This document shows, piece after piece, positions 47,023 to 55,257 of a DNA stretch of 64,000 nt (within the stretch, counting starts at the first letter, position 1; each line of letters begins with the position of its first letter). The notes under the pieces were generated by a model. It searched no databases. It was not told the origin of the DNA and worked only from the letters and a program-made list of their open reading frames with translations. Source of the stretch: Bdellovibrio sp. CG22_combo_CG10-13_8_21_14_all_39_27 (GTDB taxonomy: Bacteria; Bdellovibrionota; Bacteriovoracia; Bacteriovoracales; Bacteriovoracaceae); the NCBI GenBank assembly GCA_002786715.1, contig PCTW01000084.1, forward strand, positions 163,603-227,602, given 5' to 3'. The translations under genes and the position numbers were made by a program.

Positions 47023-48558
47023 GTGCAGGCTGGAAGTTCTCAATTACTAAACTGGATTTTGTGGATGCCTATGTTGGGCGTTTTAGGGGTTCTCCTTCTT
47101 CCAAAAGATAAGAAAGACTGGATAAGAATGTGGTCTCTCCTAAATACCGCTTTGACGTTAGTGTTTAGCGTTGTTCTTTATATGAAGTTCGACAACACTG
47201 TTCCGGGCATGCAAAGTCCCTTTAATGTCGTTATTCCTTGGATTGAAAATTTTCATATTTTTTATCGCTTAGGTGTAGACGGTATTTCTCTTCCAATGGT
47301 TATGTTAACGTCTTTGCTCTTTATGATTTGTATTCTTAGTTCTTGGACTATTGAAAAATCAGTTAAGGCCTATTTTGCACTTTTTCTCTTTTTACAAGCC
47401 TGTATTTACGGCGTGTTTTTATCTCTCGACTTCTTCCTTTTCTACGTTTTCTGGGAAGTCATGTTGATCCCAATGTTCTTCTTGATCGGTATTTGGGGTG
47501 GTGAAAACAGAGAGTATGCAGCGGTTAAATTCTTTCTCTATACTTTCTTTGGATCAATCTTGATGCTTGTTGGTATGGTTGCTCTTTATTATGCTTCAGG
47601 CAGTAACGCTGAATCATTTAATATCCTCGCTCTTTCAGGGGGGAAATTTACCTCTCTCACTATTAATATCTTCGGTTCGACTTTTTCTTTCTCCAAGCTG
47701 TTTTTCGTTTTCATGTTTATCGGTTTCGCGATTAAGGTTCCAGTTTTTCCATTTCATACGTGGTTGCCACATGCACACGTTCAAGCCCCGACTGCGATTT
47801 CAGTTATCCTCGCTGGTGTGCTCTTGAAGATGGGAACGTATGGTTTCTTAAGAATTGCCTATCCAATCTTTCCTGAAGCTTCGGTACACTTTTCCTCAGC
47901 CATTGCTTGGCTTGGTTTGATCAACGTTATCTATGGTGCTTTATGTGCCATGGCCCAAACAGATGTGAAGAAGTTAATTGCATACTCTTCAGTGTCACAC
48001 ATGGGCTTCGTAATGTTGGGGCTTGCTGCGATGACTGTTCAAGGCATGAACGGCGCAGTTCTCCAAATGTTTAACCACGGAACTTCGACAGCGATGATGT
48101 TCCTTTTGATTGGTGTTCTTTATGAAAGATCACACCATAGATGGATTGTGCGTCCAGATGGAACCAAAGGTTTCGGAGGTCTTTATACTCAATTACCTCG
48201 CTATAGTATTATCTTCATCATTGCTATGTTTGCCTCAATGGGATTACCAGGTCTTTCAGGATTTATTTCTGAAGCTCTGATTTTCTTGGGTATCTACGAA
48301 CGCTTTACAACAATCACAGTTCTAGCTCTCTTTGGTCTTTTGATCGGTGCTGCTTACTTATTGTGGATGTTCAAGAGAATGTTCTTCGGTGAAGTTATTG
48401 AAGAATGCAAAGAATATACAGACATGAATGCTAGAGAGATTTTTTACATGCTTCCACTTTGTGCTGCTGTAATTATCTTTGGAATTTATCCTGCTCCAGT
48501 TCTCAATGTTATGAGAGCTTCTGTAGGACAATTAGTTTCATTACTTTCAAATTACTAA
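47023..48558 (+). CDS. nuoM: NADH-quinone oxidoreductase subunit M
   Basis: 511 residues, 14 helices expected. Glutamate of helix 5 in FYVFWEVMLIPMFFLIGIWGG, and FPFHTWLPHAHVQAPTAISVILAGVLLKMGTYG. AYSSVSHMGFVMLGL is intact. The GTG start at 47023 follows AAGGAG by five bases. Third antiporter-like pump in the series. Confidence 0.97.
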   Translation: MQAGSSQLLNWILWMPMLGVLGVLLLPKDKKDWIRMWSLLNTALTLVFSVVLYMKFDNTVPGMQSPFNVVIPWIENFHIFYRLGVDGISLPMVMLTSLLFMICILSSWTIEKSVKAYFALFLFLQACIYGVFLSLDFFLFYVFWEVMLIPMFFLIGIWGGENREYAAVKFFLYTFFGSILMLVGMVALYYASGSNAESFNILALSGGKFTSLTINIFGSTFSFSKLFFVFMFIGFAIKVPVFPFHTWLPHAHVQAPTAISVILAGVLLKMGTYGFLRIAYPIFPEASVHFSSAIAWLGLINVIYGALCAMAQTDVKKLIAYSSVSHMGFVMLGLAAMTVQGMNGAVLQMFNHGTSTAMMFLLIGVLYERSHHRWIVRPDGTKGFGGLYTQLPRYSIIFIIAMFASMGLPGLSGFISEALIFLGIYERFTTITVLALFGLLIGAAYLLWMFKRMFFGEVIEECKEYTDMNAREIFYMLPLCAAVIIFGIYPAPVLNVMRASVGQLVSLLSNY

Positions 48559-48567
48559 GGATTAAGT

Positions 48568-50037
48568 ATGGTTGAATCATACATCTCAAGCCTGTCGGCA
48601 TACGTACCTGAACTTCTTGCCTGTTTAGTTATGGTTGGATTGGTTATTCTTGAGGCTACCTACAGCAAGATCGAAGATGGAAAAAGAGGATTATTTAATC
48701 TCTTCTCTCTTCTTGGTCTATTGGCCGTTGCTATTGTTCTCTTGCTTCAGAAATCAAATTCAGCGACTACAATTTTTACAGGATCAATGACAATTGATCT
48801 TTTGGCTTCAATGGCGAAGCTTGTGATGGTTATTGGTACGATTGGTGCTTTTTACTTGAGTTGGGGTTCGAAAGATATTGCTGACGAGCAGAAGGGAGAA
48901 TTCTCAATTCTTGCAGTTGGTGTATTGATTGGCGGGATGATCTTGGCTTCAGCTAATAATATGCTGATGTTCTACATTGGAATTGAAACGCTTTCGATTC
49001 TTTCATACGCTATGGCTTCATTTAAGAAAAATGATGATCGTTCAGCAGAGGCTGGATTGAAGTATGCACTTTACGGCGGAATTTCTGCAGGTTTGATGCT
49101 TTTTGGGATGAGCCATATCTTTGGAGTTTTGGGCACAATTCAATTTTCTGAAATCGCAATGAAAGTAACTGAACTACAAACTCAGCAACTTGTTATTTTG
49201 ATACCAGCATTCCTATTCTTCTTCGTCGGAATTGGATATAAGATTGCTTGTGTTCCTTTCCATATGTGGTCACCAGATGTTTACGAAGGATCGCCCCTTC
49301 CTGTTACGGCATTCTTTTCAATTGTTCCAAAAGTTGCAGGTATTGCAGCTCTTCTGAGAGTTACTCAGTTATTCTTTGCTCATGAATCGGTTTTAAGTCA
49401 TAGCTGGATGGCCACTATAAGTGTTATGGCAGCCTTAACAATGACTGTTGGTAACGTCTCGGCCATTGGTCAAAGATCTATGAAAAGAATGTTGGCTTAT
49501 TCTTCAATTGGTCATTCTGGCGTTCTCATGCTCTGTGCTTTAGTACCAGGAGTTGAAGGGCAAACAGCTTTCTTGTTTTATACATTCGTTTATCTCTTCA
49601 TGACTCTACTTGCTTTCTTTATGATTTCTGCAATGAATGATACTTATGGCAATGATTACTTCGAGAGATTTAATGGATTTGCTTTTCGCTATCCAATGAT
49701 GGCGATTCTTTTAACAGTGGTAATGCTCTCTCTTGCTGGAATACCTCCGTTAGGTGGTTTTGTGGCAAAGTTTAGAGTTCTTTCCATCATTATTGAAAAG
49801 AAATTTTTCACTTTAGCAATCATCACTGGTATCAACTCAGTCATTTCACTTTACTATTATTTAAAAGTTGTAAGATTAATGGTTTTTAAGCCAACTGAGA
49901 CGATGGAAGAAATAAAGACTCTAAGTTACGTCAATCAACTTATCTATTTTATAATTGCTATACCTGTTGTTTGGTTAGGTATTAACTGGGCATCGGTGAA
50001 CGGACTTTTAGGCGTGGTTTCACAGTCTCATCATTAA
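48568..50037 (+). CDS. nuoN: NADH-quinone oxidoreductase subunit N
   Basis: 489 residues. Family motifs: MLMFYIGIETLSILSYAMASF, GIGYKIACVPFHMWSPDVYEGSPLPVTAFFS, AYSSIGHSGVLM and SLAGIPPLGGFVAKFRV. It ends nine bases before the next gene, so the unknown membrane genes that follow are probably on the same transcript. Confidence 0.96.
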   Translation: MVESYISSLSAYVPELLACLVMVGLVILEATYSKIEDGKRGLFNLFSLLGLLAVAIVLLLQKSNSATTIFTGSMTIDLLASMAKLVMVIGTIGAFYLSWGSKDIADEQKGEFSILAVGVLIGGMILASANNMLMFYIGIETLSILSYAMASFKKNDDRSAEAGLKYALYGGISAGLMLFGMSHIFGVLGTIQFSEIAMKVTELQTQQLVILIPAFLFFFVGIGYKIACVPFHMWSPDVYEGSPLPVTAFFSIVPKVAGIAALLRVTQLFFAHESVLSHSWMATISVMAALTMTVGNVSAIGQRSMKRMLAYSSIGHSGVLMLCALVPGVEGQTAFLFYTFVYLFMTLLAFFMISAMNDTYGNDYFERFNGFAFRYPMMAILLTVVMLSLAGIPPLGGFVAKFRVLSIIIEKKFFTLAIITGINSVISLYYYLKVVRLMVFKPTETMEEIKTLSYVNQLIYFIIAIPVVWLGINWASVNGLLGVVSQSHH

Positions 50038-50046
50038 GGGGGACTA

Positions 50047-50298
50047 TTGTATTACCTACCTCTGGTTCTAGCTTTTATGACAATGGGAGTGTTGCTCTTA
50101 GGGACGTTCTTTCAAGTCGTAAGGCCATTTAAAATTTCCTTTAATCATGATGAAGAAATCAAAAGACTTTCTATCATTTTTCTTCATGTTGCCTTAATTT
50201 TAACAACAACAACAATGATTGGTATCAACAATCAATCGGGTAAAATTATTGCAACAATTATTGGATTATATAGTCTAAAATGGGTAATTAAGAAGTAA
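50047..50298 (+). CDS. Small membrane protein, unknown
   Basis: 83 residues with about three membrane helices (residues 3-25, 42-61, 65-82). The start is TTG at 50047 after AAGGGGGAC. No family recognised. It lies nine bases after nuoN and ten before the next gene, heading a run of seven membrane genes. A role with complex I is inferred from position only. Confidence 0.6.
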   Translation: MYYLPLVLAFMTMGVLLLGTFFQVVRPFKISFNHDEEIKRLSIIFLHVALILTTTTMIGINNQSGKIIATIIGLYSLKWVIKK

Positions 50299-50307
50299 TG
50301 AGGGGTC

Positions 50308-51150
50308 TTGATGCCAGCCATAAATTGGGAAATATTTCTCAATCTACCATTTAACATCGTCGGACTTTTATTTACATACTGGTTTGCCAATAAATTTCAA
50401 GCTGGAGATGCGAAGATTTTTAACTCTCTTAAGCTTCGAACATATCCGCATTATAATTATAAATATTATTTCGAAAATTTTAGTTACGTCGCACTTATTA
50501 TCACCATCCTATTTCTTCCACTTCAGAACACCTCGCAAGCTCTCTATTTCCCCATTGCAATAGTTTCCATTTATATAATCAGGATATGTGTAGAGATTAA
50601 TGATCTCAATGTTACACGAAACTATAAGAGATTAAGATATATGCTTTTTGAAGGTGTATTACTTTCAATTATTGCCCTTCAAATGAAATTCCTTTATGGA
50701 CAAGTAGATCCTATAGTCATAATGGCTAAAACACTTGGTGTGCCATTTCGGCCCAACCTTAAGCTAATCGTAAACATTGTCTCTTTTCTCTCACTCTTTT
50801 ATCTTTTGATTAGAATTAATGAAGATTCAAAAAGTATTCAAACAAAACGAAAAATTAATTCAAAAATTGATATACTTTGGTCGTACTGCATCAAGGCACT
50901 TATAATTTTTCTCTTTTTTGAAGGAGCGACGCCCTTTGAAATACTTGAAGATTATATAAGAAATTCAAGAGCTCTCTTCATTTTTATGATGGTAATATCT
51001 TTTTTGACGAGATTGATATTTATTGAAGGACTAGTATATTTAGCAAAGTTTTCGATAACTAAAAAGTTTTTTGGAAGAATTGAAATTAAAAGTGAAAAGA
51101 CCGTATTAGCATTTTTGATTATCAGTTTAATGGTGAATATATGGAGTTAA
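50308..51150 (+). CDS. Polytopic membrane protein, unknown (weak NuoH/HyfC-like look)
   Basis: 280 residues, about seven or eight membrane helices. The early pattern of a helix followed by an amphipathic stretch (YWFANKFQAGDAKIF) is faintly like the NuoH/HyfC family, but no conserved quinone-site motif is visible. The ATG start follows GAGGGGTC. It overlaps the next gene by ten bases. Not recognised with confidence. Confidence 0.6.
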   Translation: MMPAINWEIFLNLPFNIVGLLFTYWFANKFQAGDAKIFNSLKLRTYPHYNYKYYFENFSYVALIITILFLPLQNTSQALYFPIAIVSIYIIRICVEINDLNVTRNYKRLRYMLFEGVLLSIIALQMKFLYGQVDPIVIMAKTLGVPFRPNLKLIVNIVSFLSLFYLLIRINEDSKSIQTKRKINSKIDILWSYCIKALIIFLFFEGATPFEILEDYIRNSRALFIFMMVISFLTRLIFIEGLVYLAKFSITKKFFGRIEIKSEKTVLAFLIISLMVNIWS

Positions 51151-51554
51151 ATTATTTCATCATATTGGTTCCGATCGCTGCCCTATTAATGATGATTTTT
51201 ATTACTTCTGAAAACCTTCAGTTCATAAAGTTTTCATATCTTTCAACAGTCCTCTTATTAGTTATAATGAACTTTGAAAAATCGCAGCAGCTATCAATTT
51301 TAGGATTATTCTTTGCAATTGTAGTAAGTCTTAAACATCAAAAGCAAAAAACACAAAGTAGAGCAAAGATTTCAAAAACGATGATCGGTATTCCATTTTC
51401 ATTTTTGTTTCTTGGACTCTTTATTAACAATTCAGTTGCTATAGGATCCAATAATACACATTTAATAGATATTTCAATTTCATCACTATGTTATTTAACA
51501 TTGGCCATAGCTATCTTGCTAAATGTGGACCGTCTCAAGGGCGGTAGTAAGTGA
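51141..51554 (+). CDS. Membrane protein, unknown
   Basis: 137 residues, four or five helices with a basic loop around residues 65-80 (KHQKQKTQSRAK). It overlaps both neighbours (10 and 4 bases), so it is translationally coupled. No family recognised; a NuoJ- or MrpB-like role is conceivable from size and order only. Confidence 0.6.
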   Translation: MELNYFIILVPIAALLMMIFITSENLQFIKFSYLSTVLLLVIMNFEKSQQLSILGLFFAIVVSLKHQKQKTQSRAKISKTMIGIPFSFLFLGLFINNSVAIGSNNTHLIDISISSLCYLTLAIAILLNVDRLKGGSK

Positions 51555-51763
51555 ATAGTGCAAATGCGATAGTCTATCTCATTGTTGCCAGCGTAATGCT
51601 TGCTGTTGTAACAAGTGCTAACAAGCAGAAATCCCAATATGCTTTTTTTCTCATTGCCTTTATTGTCTCAATGTTTATTTCAAATGTTTTTAATGGGCCA
51701 ATTGCGATGCTCGTTCTTACGTTGTCTTCATTATTTATAATAAAGGATGAAAACGTTGATTGA
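51551..51763 (+). CDS. Small membrane protein, unknown
   Basis: 70 residues, three helices (3-20, 28-44, 47-65). The GTG start at 51551 overlaps the previous stop (GTGA). It ends with KDENVD inside the start of the next gene. The size and three-helix layout are like a short NuoK, but the conserved glutamates are absent. Confidence 0.55.
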   Translation: MNSANAIVYLIVASVMLAVVTSANKQKSQYAFFLIAFIVSMFISNVFNGPIAMLVLTLSSLFIIKDENVD

Positions 51764-53099
51764 GCTATTAAAAAGACTATTGTCAAAACTTTTGATTAAA
51801 TCAAGTGTTAGAGATGAGTACCTTTGGCTAATTTCTCTCTTTTTTGTATCCACGAGTTATTTGTTGGTAATTCCTCAGTTTGTTACAACTTTTAGCTCAA
51901 TGAGTGGAACATTCCTGTTCATACTAGATGTCATTGTTTCTGACAAAATGAGATCTGAAAATTCTGAAAATAGAGTATATCTAAGAACTTTTCTCTTTTT
52001 TATAATATTCTCATTTGTTATTGATAATTATGTTTTACGAATGATTTCAGTATTGTATTTGATCAATAATGTATCATCTCCTTTTTCCCTCAGATCCAGA
52101 AATCAAGTAATAACTTCACTAGTCCTATTTATTACTCACATTTTTTATCTCTTTGGATTCGCAGAGGTTTTGAATAATGAAATGATGGGATTGGTATTTA
52201 GTCTAATGTTGGTATTTGTTTTAGCAGAAGGATGCTTGCGTAGAAAATCTCACTTCCAGTCATTATTGATAACAATTATTTATTATGAATGTCTTATCCG
52301 AAATGAAATCGTCATAGATCCCAACATCATGTTAATACCGATTGTCCTTGTCATAATTAAGATTCTACAAAAACTTGAATTCGAGACCATGTCGGGCAAT
52401 CAAAGACTTCTCATTAATAGAAGTCAGTTAATATGGCTTTCCATAGCAACTTCCATTTATTGCAGTAACTTAAACATAGCTATCGTGACCATGGTTTTTT
52501 GTTTGGTGGCGAAAATATTGAAAGAGGATTTCCTAAAAATCGTTATTGGAATTATTTTAGGAATCTATATATTGTTTGAAGGTGTGAACCTGGCGCCATC
52601 TTTTGGCTATTCTTTGATGACTTTCGCAATTGTACAGTTGGTCATTAACTACATACTCATTAGTCAAAAAATAGAAAAAATAAGATATCTTCAAATAAGT
52701 TGGAAAGAGAACCAGATAACAATCGCTCTCTTGTTCATTTTAATGATTAGTTTGATCTATTATACTCAGCCTTCAAATTTAAGAGGATTTGGCATAAACT
52801 TGCTTCTTCTTTTTTTGTCTATTCTCTTTGGAGCTTTAATAATGTTTATTGTTCAATCTACAAAGGCAAATGGTAAAAGGTTTATTCCATATCTTCATGA
52901 TATTGAAATCCCGCATCTCGACGTTCACATTCCAAGCATGTCGTTATCGATTCGTTCACTAGAATCGCTTTTTGCTTTAATTAATAATTTTATCTATAGC
53001 TTATTTCTCGATTTAGAAAAGCGTGTGAACGGCTTGCATTTATTTATTATTGGTTCACTTGTTGTGTTTGCCATTTGGGCGACTAGGTTGGGAATGTGA
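51747..53099 (+). CDS. Large polytopic membrane protein, unknown (antiporter-like ending)
   Basis: 450 residues, about twelve helices. The C-terminus (a long lateral-looking charged segment with SLSIRSLESLFALINNF, then a final helix after LEKRVNGLHLF) resembles how NuoL/HyfB-type subunits end, but the pump-site Glu/Lys motifs are not recognisable. The start at ATG 51747 has little spacing; TTG at 51756, eight bases after AAGGA, may be the real start. It overlaps both neighbours. Confidence 0.6.
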   Translation: MKTLIELLKRLLSKLLIKSSVRDEYLWLISLFFVSTSYLLVIPQFVTTFSSMSGTFLFILDVIVSDKMRSENSENRVYLRTFLFFIIFSFVIDNYVLRMISVLYLINNVSSPFSLRSRNQVITSLVLFITHIFYLFGFAEVLNNEMMGLVFSLMLVFVLAEGCLRRKSHFQSLLITIIYYECLIRNEIVIDPNIMLIPIVLVIIKILQKLEFETMSGNQRLLINRSQLIWLSIATSIYCSNLNIAIVTMVFCLVAKILKEDFLKIVIGIILGIYILFEGVNLAPSFGYSLMTFAIVQLVINYILISQKIEKIRYLQISWKENQITIALLFILMISLIYYTQPSNLRGFGINLLLLFLSILFGALIMFIVQSTKANGKRFIPYLHDIEIPHLDVHIPSMSLSIRSLESLFALINNFIYSLFLDLEKRVNGLHLFIIGSLVVFAIWATRLGM

Positions 53100-54076
53100 T
53101 AGTTTTCATTATTTTAATTACATTTGCCTATTTCTTCTCATCTTTAAAACATTCAATATTTAAAGATTTAATGCAAGGTTTGACAGGAATAGGTCTAATT
53201 CTCTCGGTGGGGATTGTTCAAAATATCTTGGGACTATCTGGGATTCAAGTCGAAGCCCTAACGCTTCCCATTGTCCTCCAAGCCTTCTCTCTTTTAATAG
53301 CAACTTTTCTAGTTCTTAAAGATAAAGAGAAAAACTTGTCCCTGTTTTTTTGTGGAGTACTTGTCTTTGCGTTAATTAAAAATGTAAACGTCTATCTCTT
53401 CATGAGCATTTTAATAGCTATTTCTAATTCGAGACTAAGCAGAGAGAGGTATTTTTCATTTGTCGTATCTATATTATATTTTCTAAATTTTGCGCTTGAG
53501 TTTAATTCTTATAATCCAAGTTCGGAATTTTCTGCATTTTTTCAATTAATTTTGGGCTCTATGTTTGTTTTGCGAAATTTGAATATCATAAACCTCAAGG
53601 AGTCTCGAGGACATTTTCTAATTATGGTCTTTTTACTTGATCTCGTTTTTGTCTATCAGCTATTCATGGTTGAACACATCGAAAGCATTAGCTATCTTTA
53701 TCCACTTATAGCAGTCTCATCGTTAATATTACTGATTTCGAAAGACGTCATACAAAGATGCCTTCTTGTTTTATCTTATTTTATTATTGCAGGAAGTGCT
53801 TTTAGTATCTACGATCTTGAAAAAACTCTTTGGATTTCAATCTATTTCATCATTTTCCCTTTAGTTTTTCTCTTTATTGAAGAATCACAAATTAAGCCTA
53901 CTTATAAATATTTTCTCAATTTTTTAATGATGGCTTCATTTCTCGCAACTCACTTTTTAATAATTGAAATGACTTCGGTTTACAATTCTATCATTCTCAT
54001 TAGTTTGTTTATCTTGAGTACCTTTAGGCAAATGTTTGTAGGGTTTAGTAGAAAGGAGAATTTTTCTGCTTTATAG
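53096..54076 (+). CDS. Polytopic membrane protein, unknown
   Basis: 326 residues, about ten helices with very short loops. The GTG start overlaps the previous stop (GTGA). No recognised motif. The stop at 54074-54076 lies inside the next gene, and AAGGAGA for that gene is within this coding sequence. Base composition resembles its neighbours. Confidence 0.6.
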   Translation: MIVFIILITFAYFFSSLKHSIFKDLMQGLTGIGLILSVGIVQNILGLSGIQVEALTLPIVLQAFSLLIATFLVLKDKEKNLSLFFCGVLVFALIKNVNVYLFMSILIAISNSRLSRERYFSFVVSILYFLNFALEFNSYNPSSEFSAFFQLILGSMFVLRNLNIINLKESRGHFLIMVFLLDLVFVYQLFMVEHIESISYLYPLIAVSSLILLISKDVIQRCLLVLSYFIIAGSAFSIYDLEKTLWISIYFIIFPLVFLFIEESQIKPTYKYFLNFLMMASFLATHFLIIEMTSVYNSIILISLFILSTFRQMFVGFSRKENFSAL

Positions 54077-55253
54077 TAATGAACTCAATATTTTTATTAT
54101 TTCATTCTTTTCCTTTGTATCTTTTTTTACAAAACTAATCGATGTTAATTACCGTAAAAAAATAGAATTCTTTATCTGGTCAACGCTAACCCTTTTCATT
54201 TATGTACAAAGCAAGAATGCCAGCTACGATCATTTGCTTTTTATCTTTTGTAGCTTCTTTAGTTTGAGGTATTTCTTCAATTCCAAGGAAGATTCACAAG
54301 GATTTCCTATTATCTTATTGCACCAAGTGCTGATCTTTTTTTCAACTGCGACGGAGGGCCCTCTTGAGTATTCAATTCTCCTCCTTATTGCGGATATAGC
54401 TTTTGTTTTTGCTTCCAGAACAAAAAGAAGAGATTTCCACTTTCGACTTATCGTTGACCTGTTATTGATGATTGGAATTGTAGATACCTACTATACAAGT
54501 TCAAACTTAGCAGTGGGGGCGTTAGACCTTTTGATGAGCGTTCTACCTGTTGGACTTGCGCTGTCAAATATCTTTGTGAGATTTATTAAAGTAGAAGATC
54601 AGTATATAGAGAACAAAACAATTTCCATTCTGAATGTAGTACTAACTTCCTTTTTGAGTTACAAAATTTTTATCAGACTTCTTGATGGTGTTCCACAGAG
54701 TTTAGACAACGAAGTTGGAGTCATCATTGGATTGATCGGACTTCTCTTGGCCATTTCTCAATTTACTACAGTTTTCAATATGAGAAGTAGCGACAGTGAA
54801 CTTAGCACATTCAAATATTTATCCCGGATTCCTTTTTTTGGAATAATAGTTATAAGTTTATCTTCAAATATAGAAGTGATTGATACCTTTTATCCTCTAC
54901 TCTACTGTCCTCTTTATTTTTATCAAATTTTTACAACAACAGAAGATAAAACGAAGACTTCTACACCAGTGAAGCACTTAAATCTCTTAACTTTTTGTTT
55001 CTTTTTATCCACACCCCTCTCACCCTATTTTTGGTCTCAAATCAATATGTTCAAGGGTCTTTGGGTGGTGGGACTAAATAAACAACTCGTTTTTATGGCC
55101 ATTTTGCATTTTATTAGCGAGATTTACTTTTTTGCTCGCACATTTCGCTTTCAAACAAGACTAGAATCAACAATTACACGCATAAACTTTGATTTATTTA
55201 CACGGCTTGTTATCATAGGGGTAATATCATTGACCTTTATTATTAAAAAATAG
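54066..55253 (+). CDS. Polytopic membrane protein, unknown; probable CTG start
   Basis: 395 residues from CTG 54066, about eleven helices. The frame is open from 54042 to 55253. The only standard start, TTG at 54234, has no ribosome site and would cut off two helices. CTG at 54066 lies seven bases after AAGGAG (54053-54058) and overlaps the upstream gene. Near the end, LNLLTFCFFLSTPLSPYFWSQ and the following helix resemble the late helices of NuoN/NuoM (LAGIPP-x-GF-x-x-K region), in degenerate form. Family otherwise not recognised. Confidence 0.6.
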   Translation: MLYSNELNIFIISFFSFVSFFTKLIDVNYRKKIEFFIWSTLTLFIYVQSKNASYDHLLFIFCSFFSLRYFFNSKEDSQGFPIILLHQVLIFFSTATEGPLEYSILLLIADIAFVFASRTKRRDFHFRLIVDLLLMIGIVDTYYTSSNLAVGALDLLMSVLPVGLALSNIFVRFIKVEDQYIENKTISILNVVLTSFLSYKIFIRLLDGVPQSLDNEVGVIIGLIGLLLAISQFTTVFNMRSSDSELSTFKYLSRIPFFGIIVISLSSNIEVIDTFYPLLYCPLYFYQIFTTTEDKTKTSTPVKHLNLLTFCFFLSTPLSPYFWSQINMFKGLWVVGLNKQLVFMAILHFISEIYFFARTFRFQTRLESTITRINFDLFTRLVIIGVISLTFIIKK

Positions 55254-55257
55254 CTGA

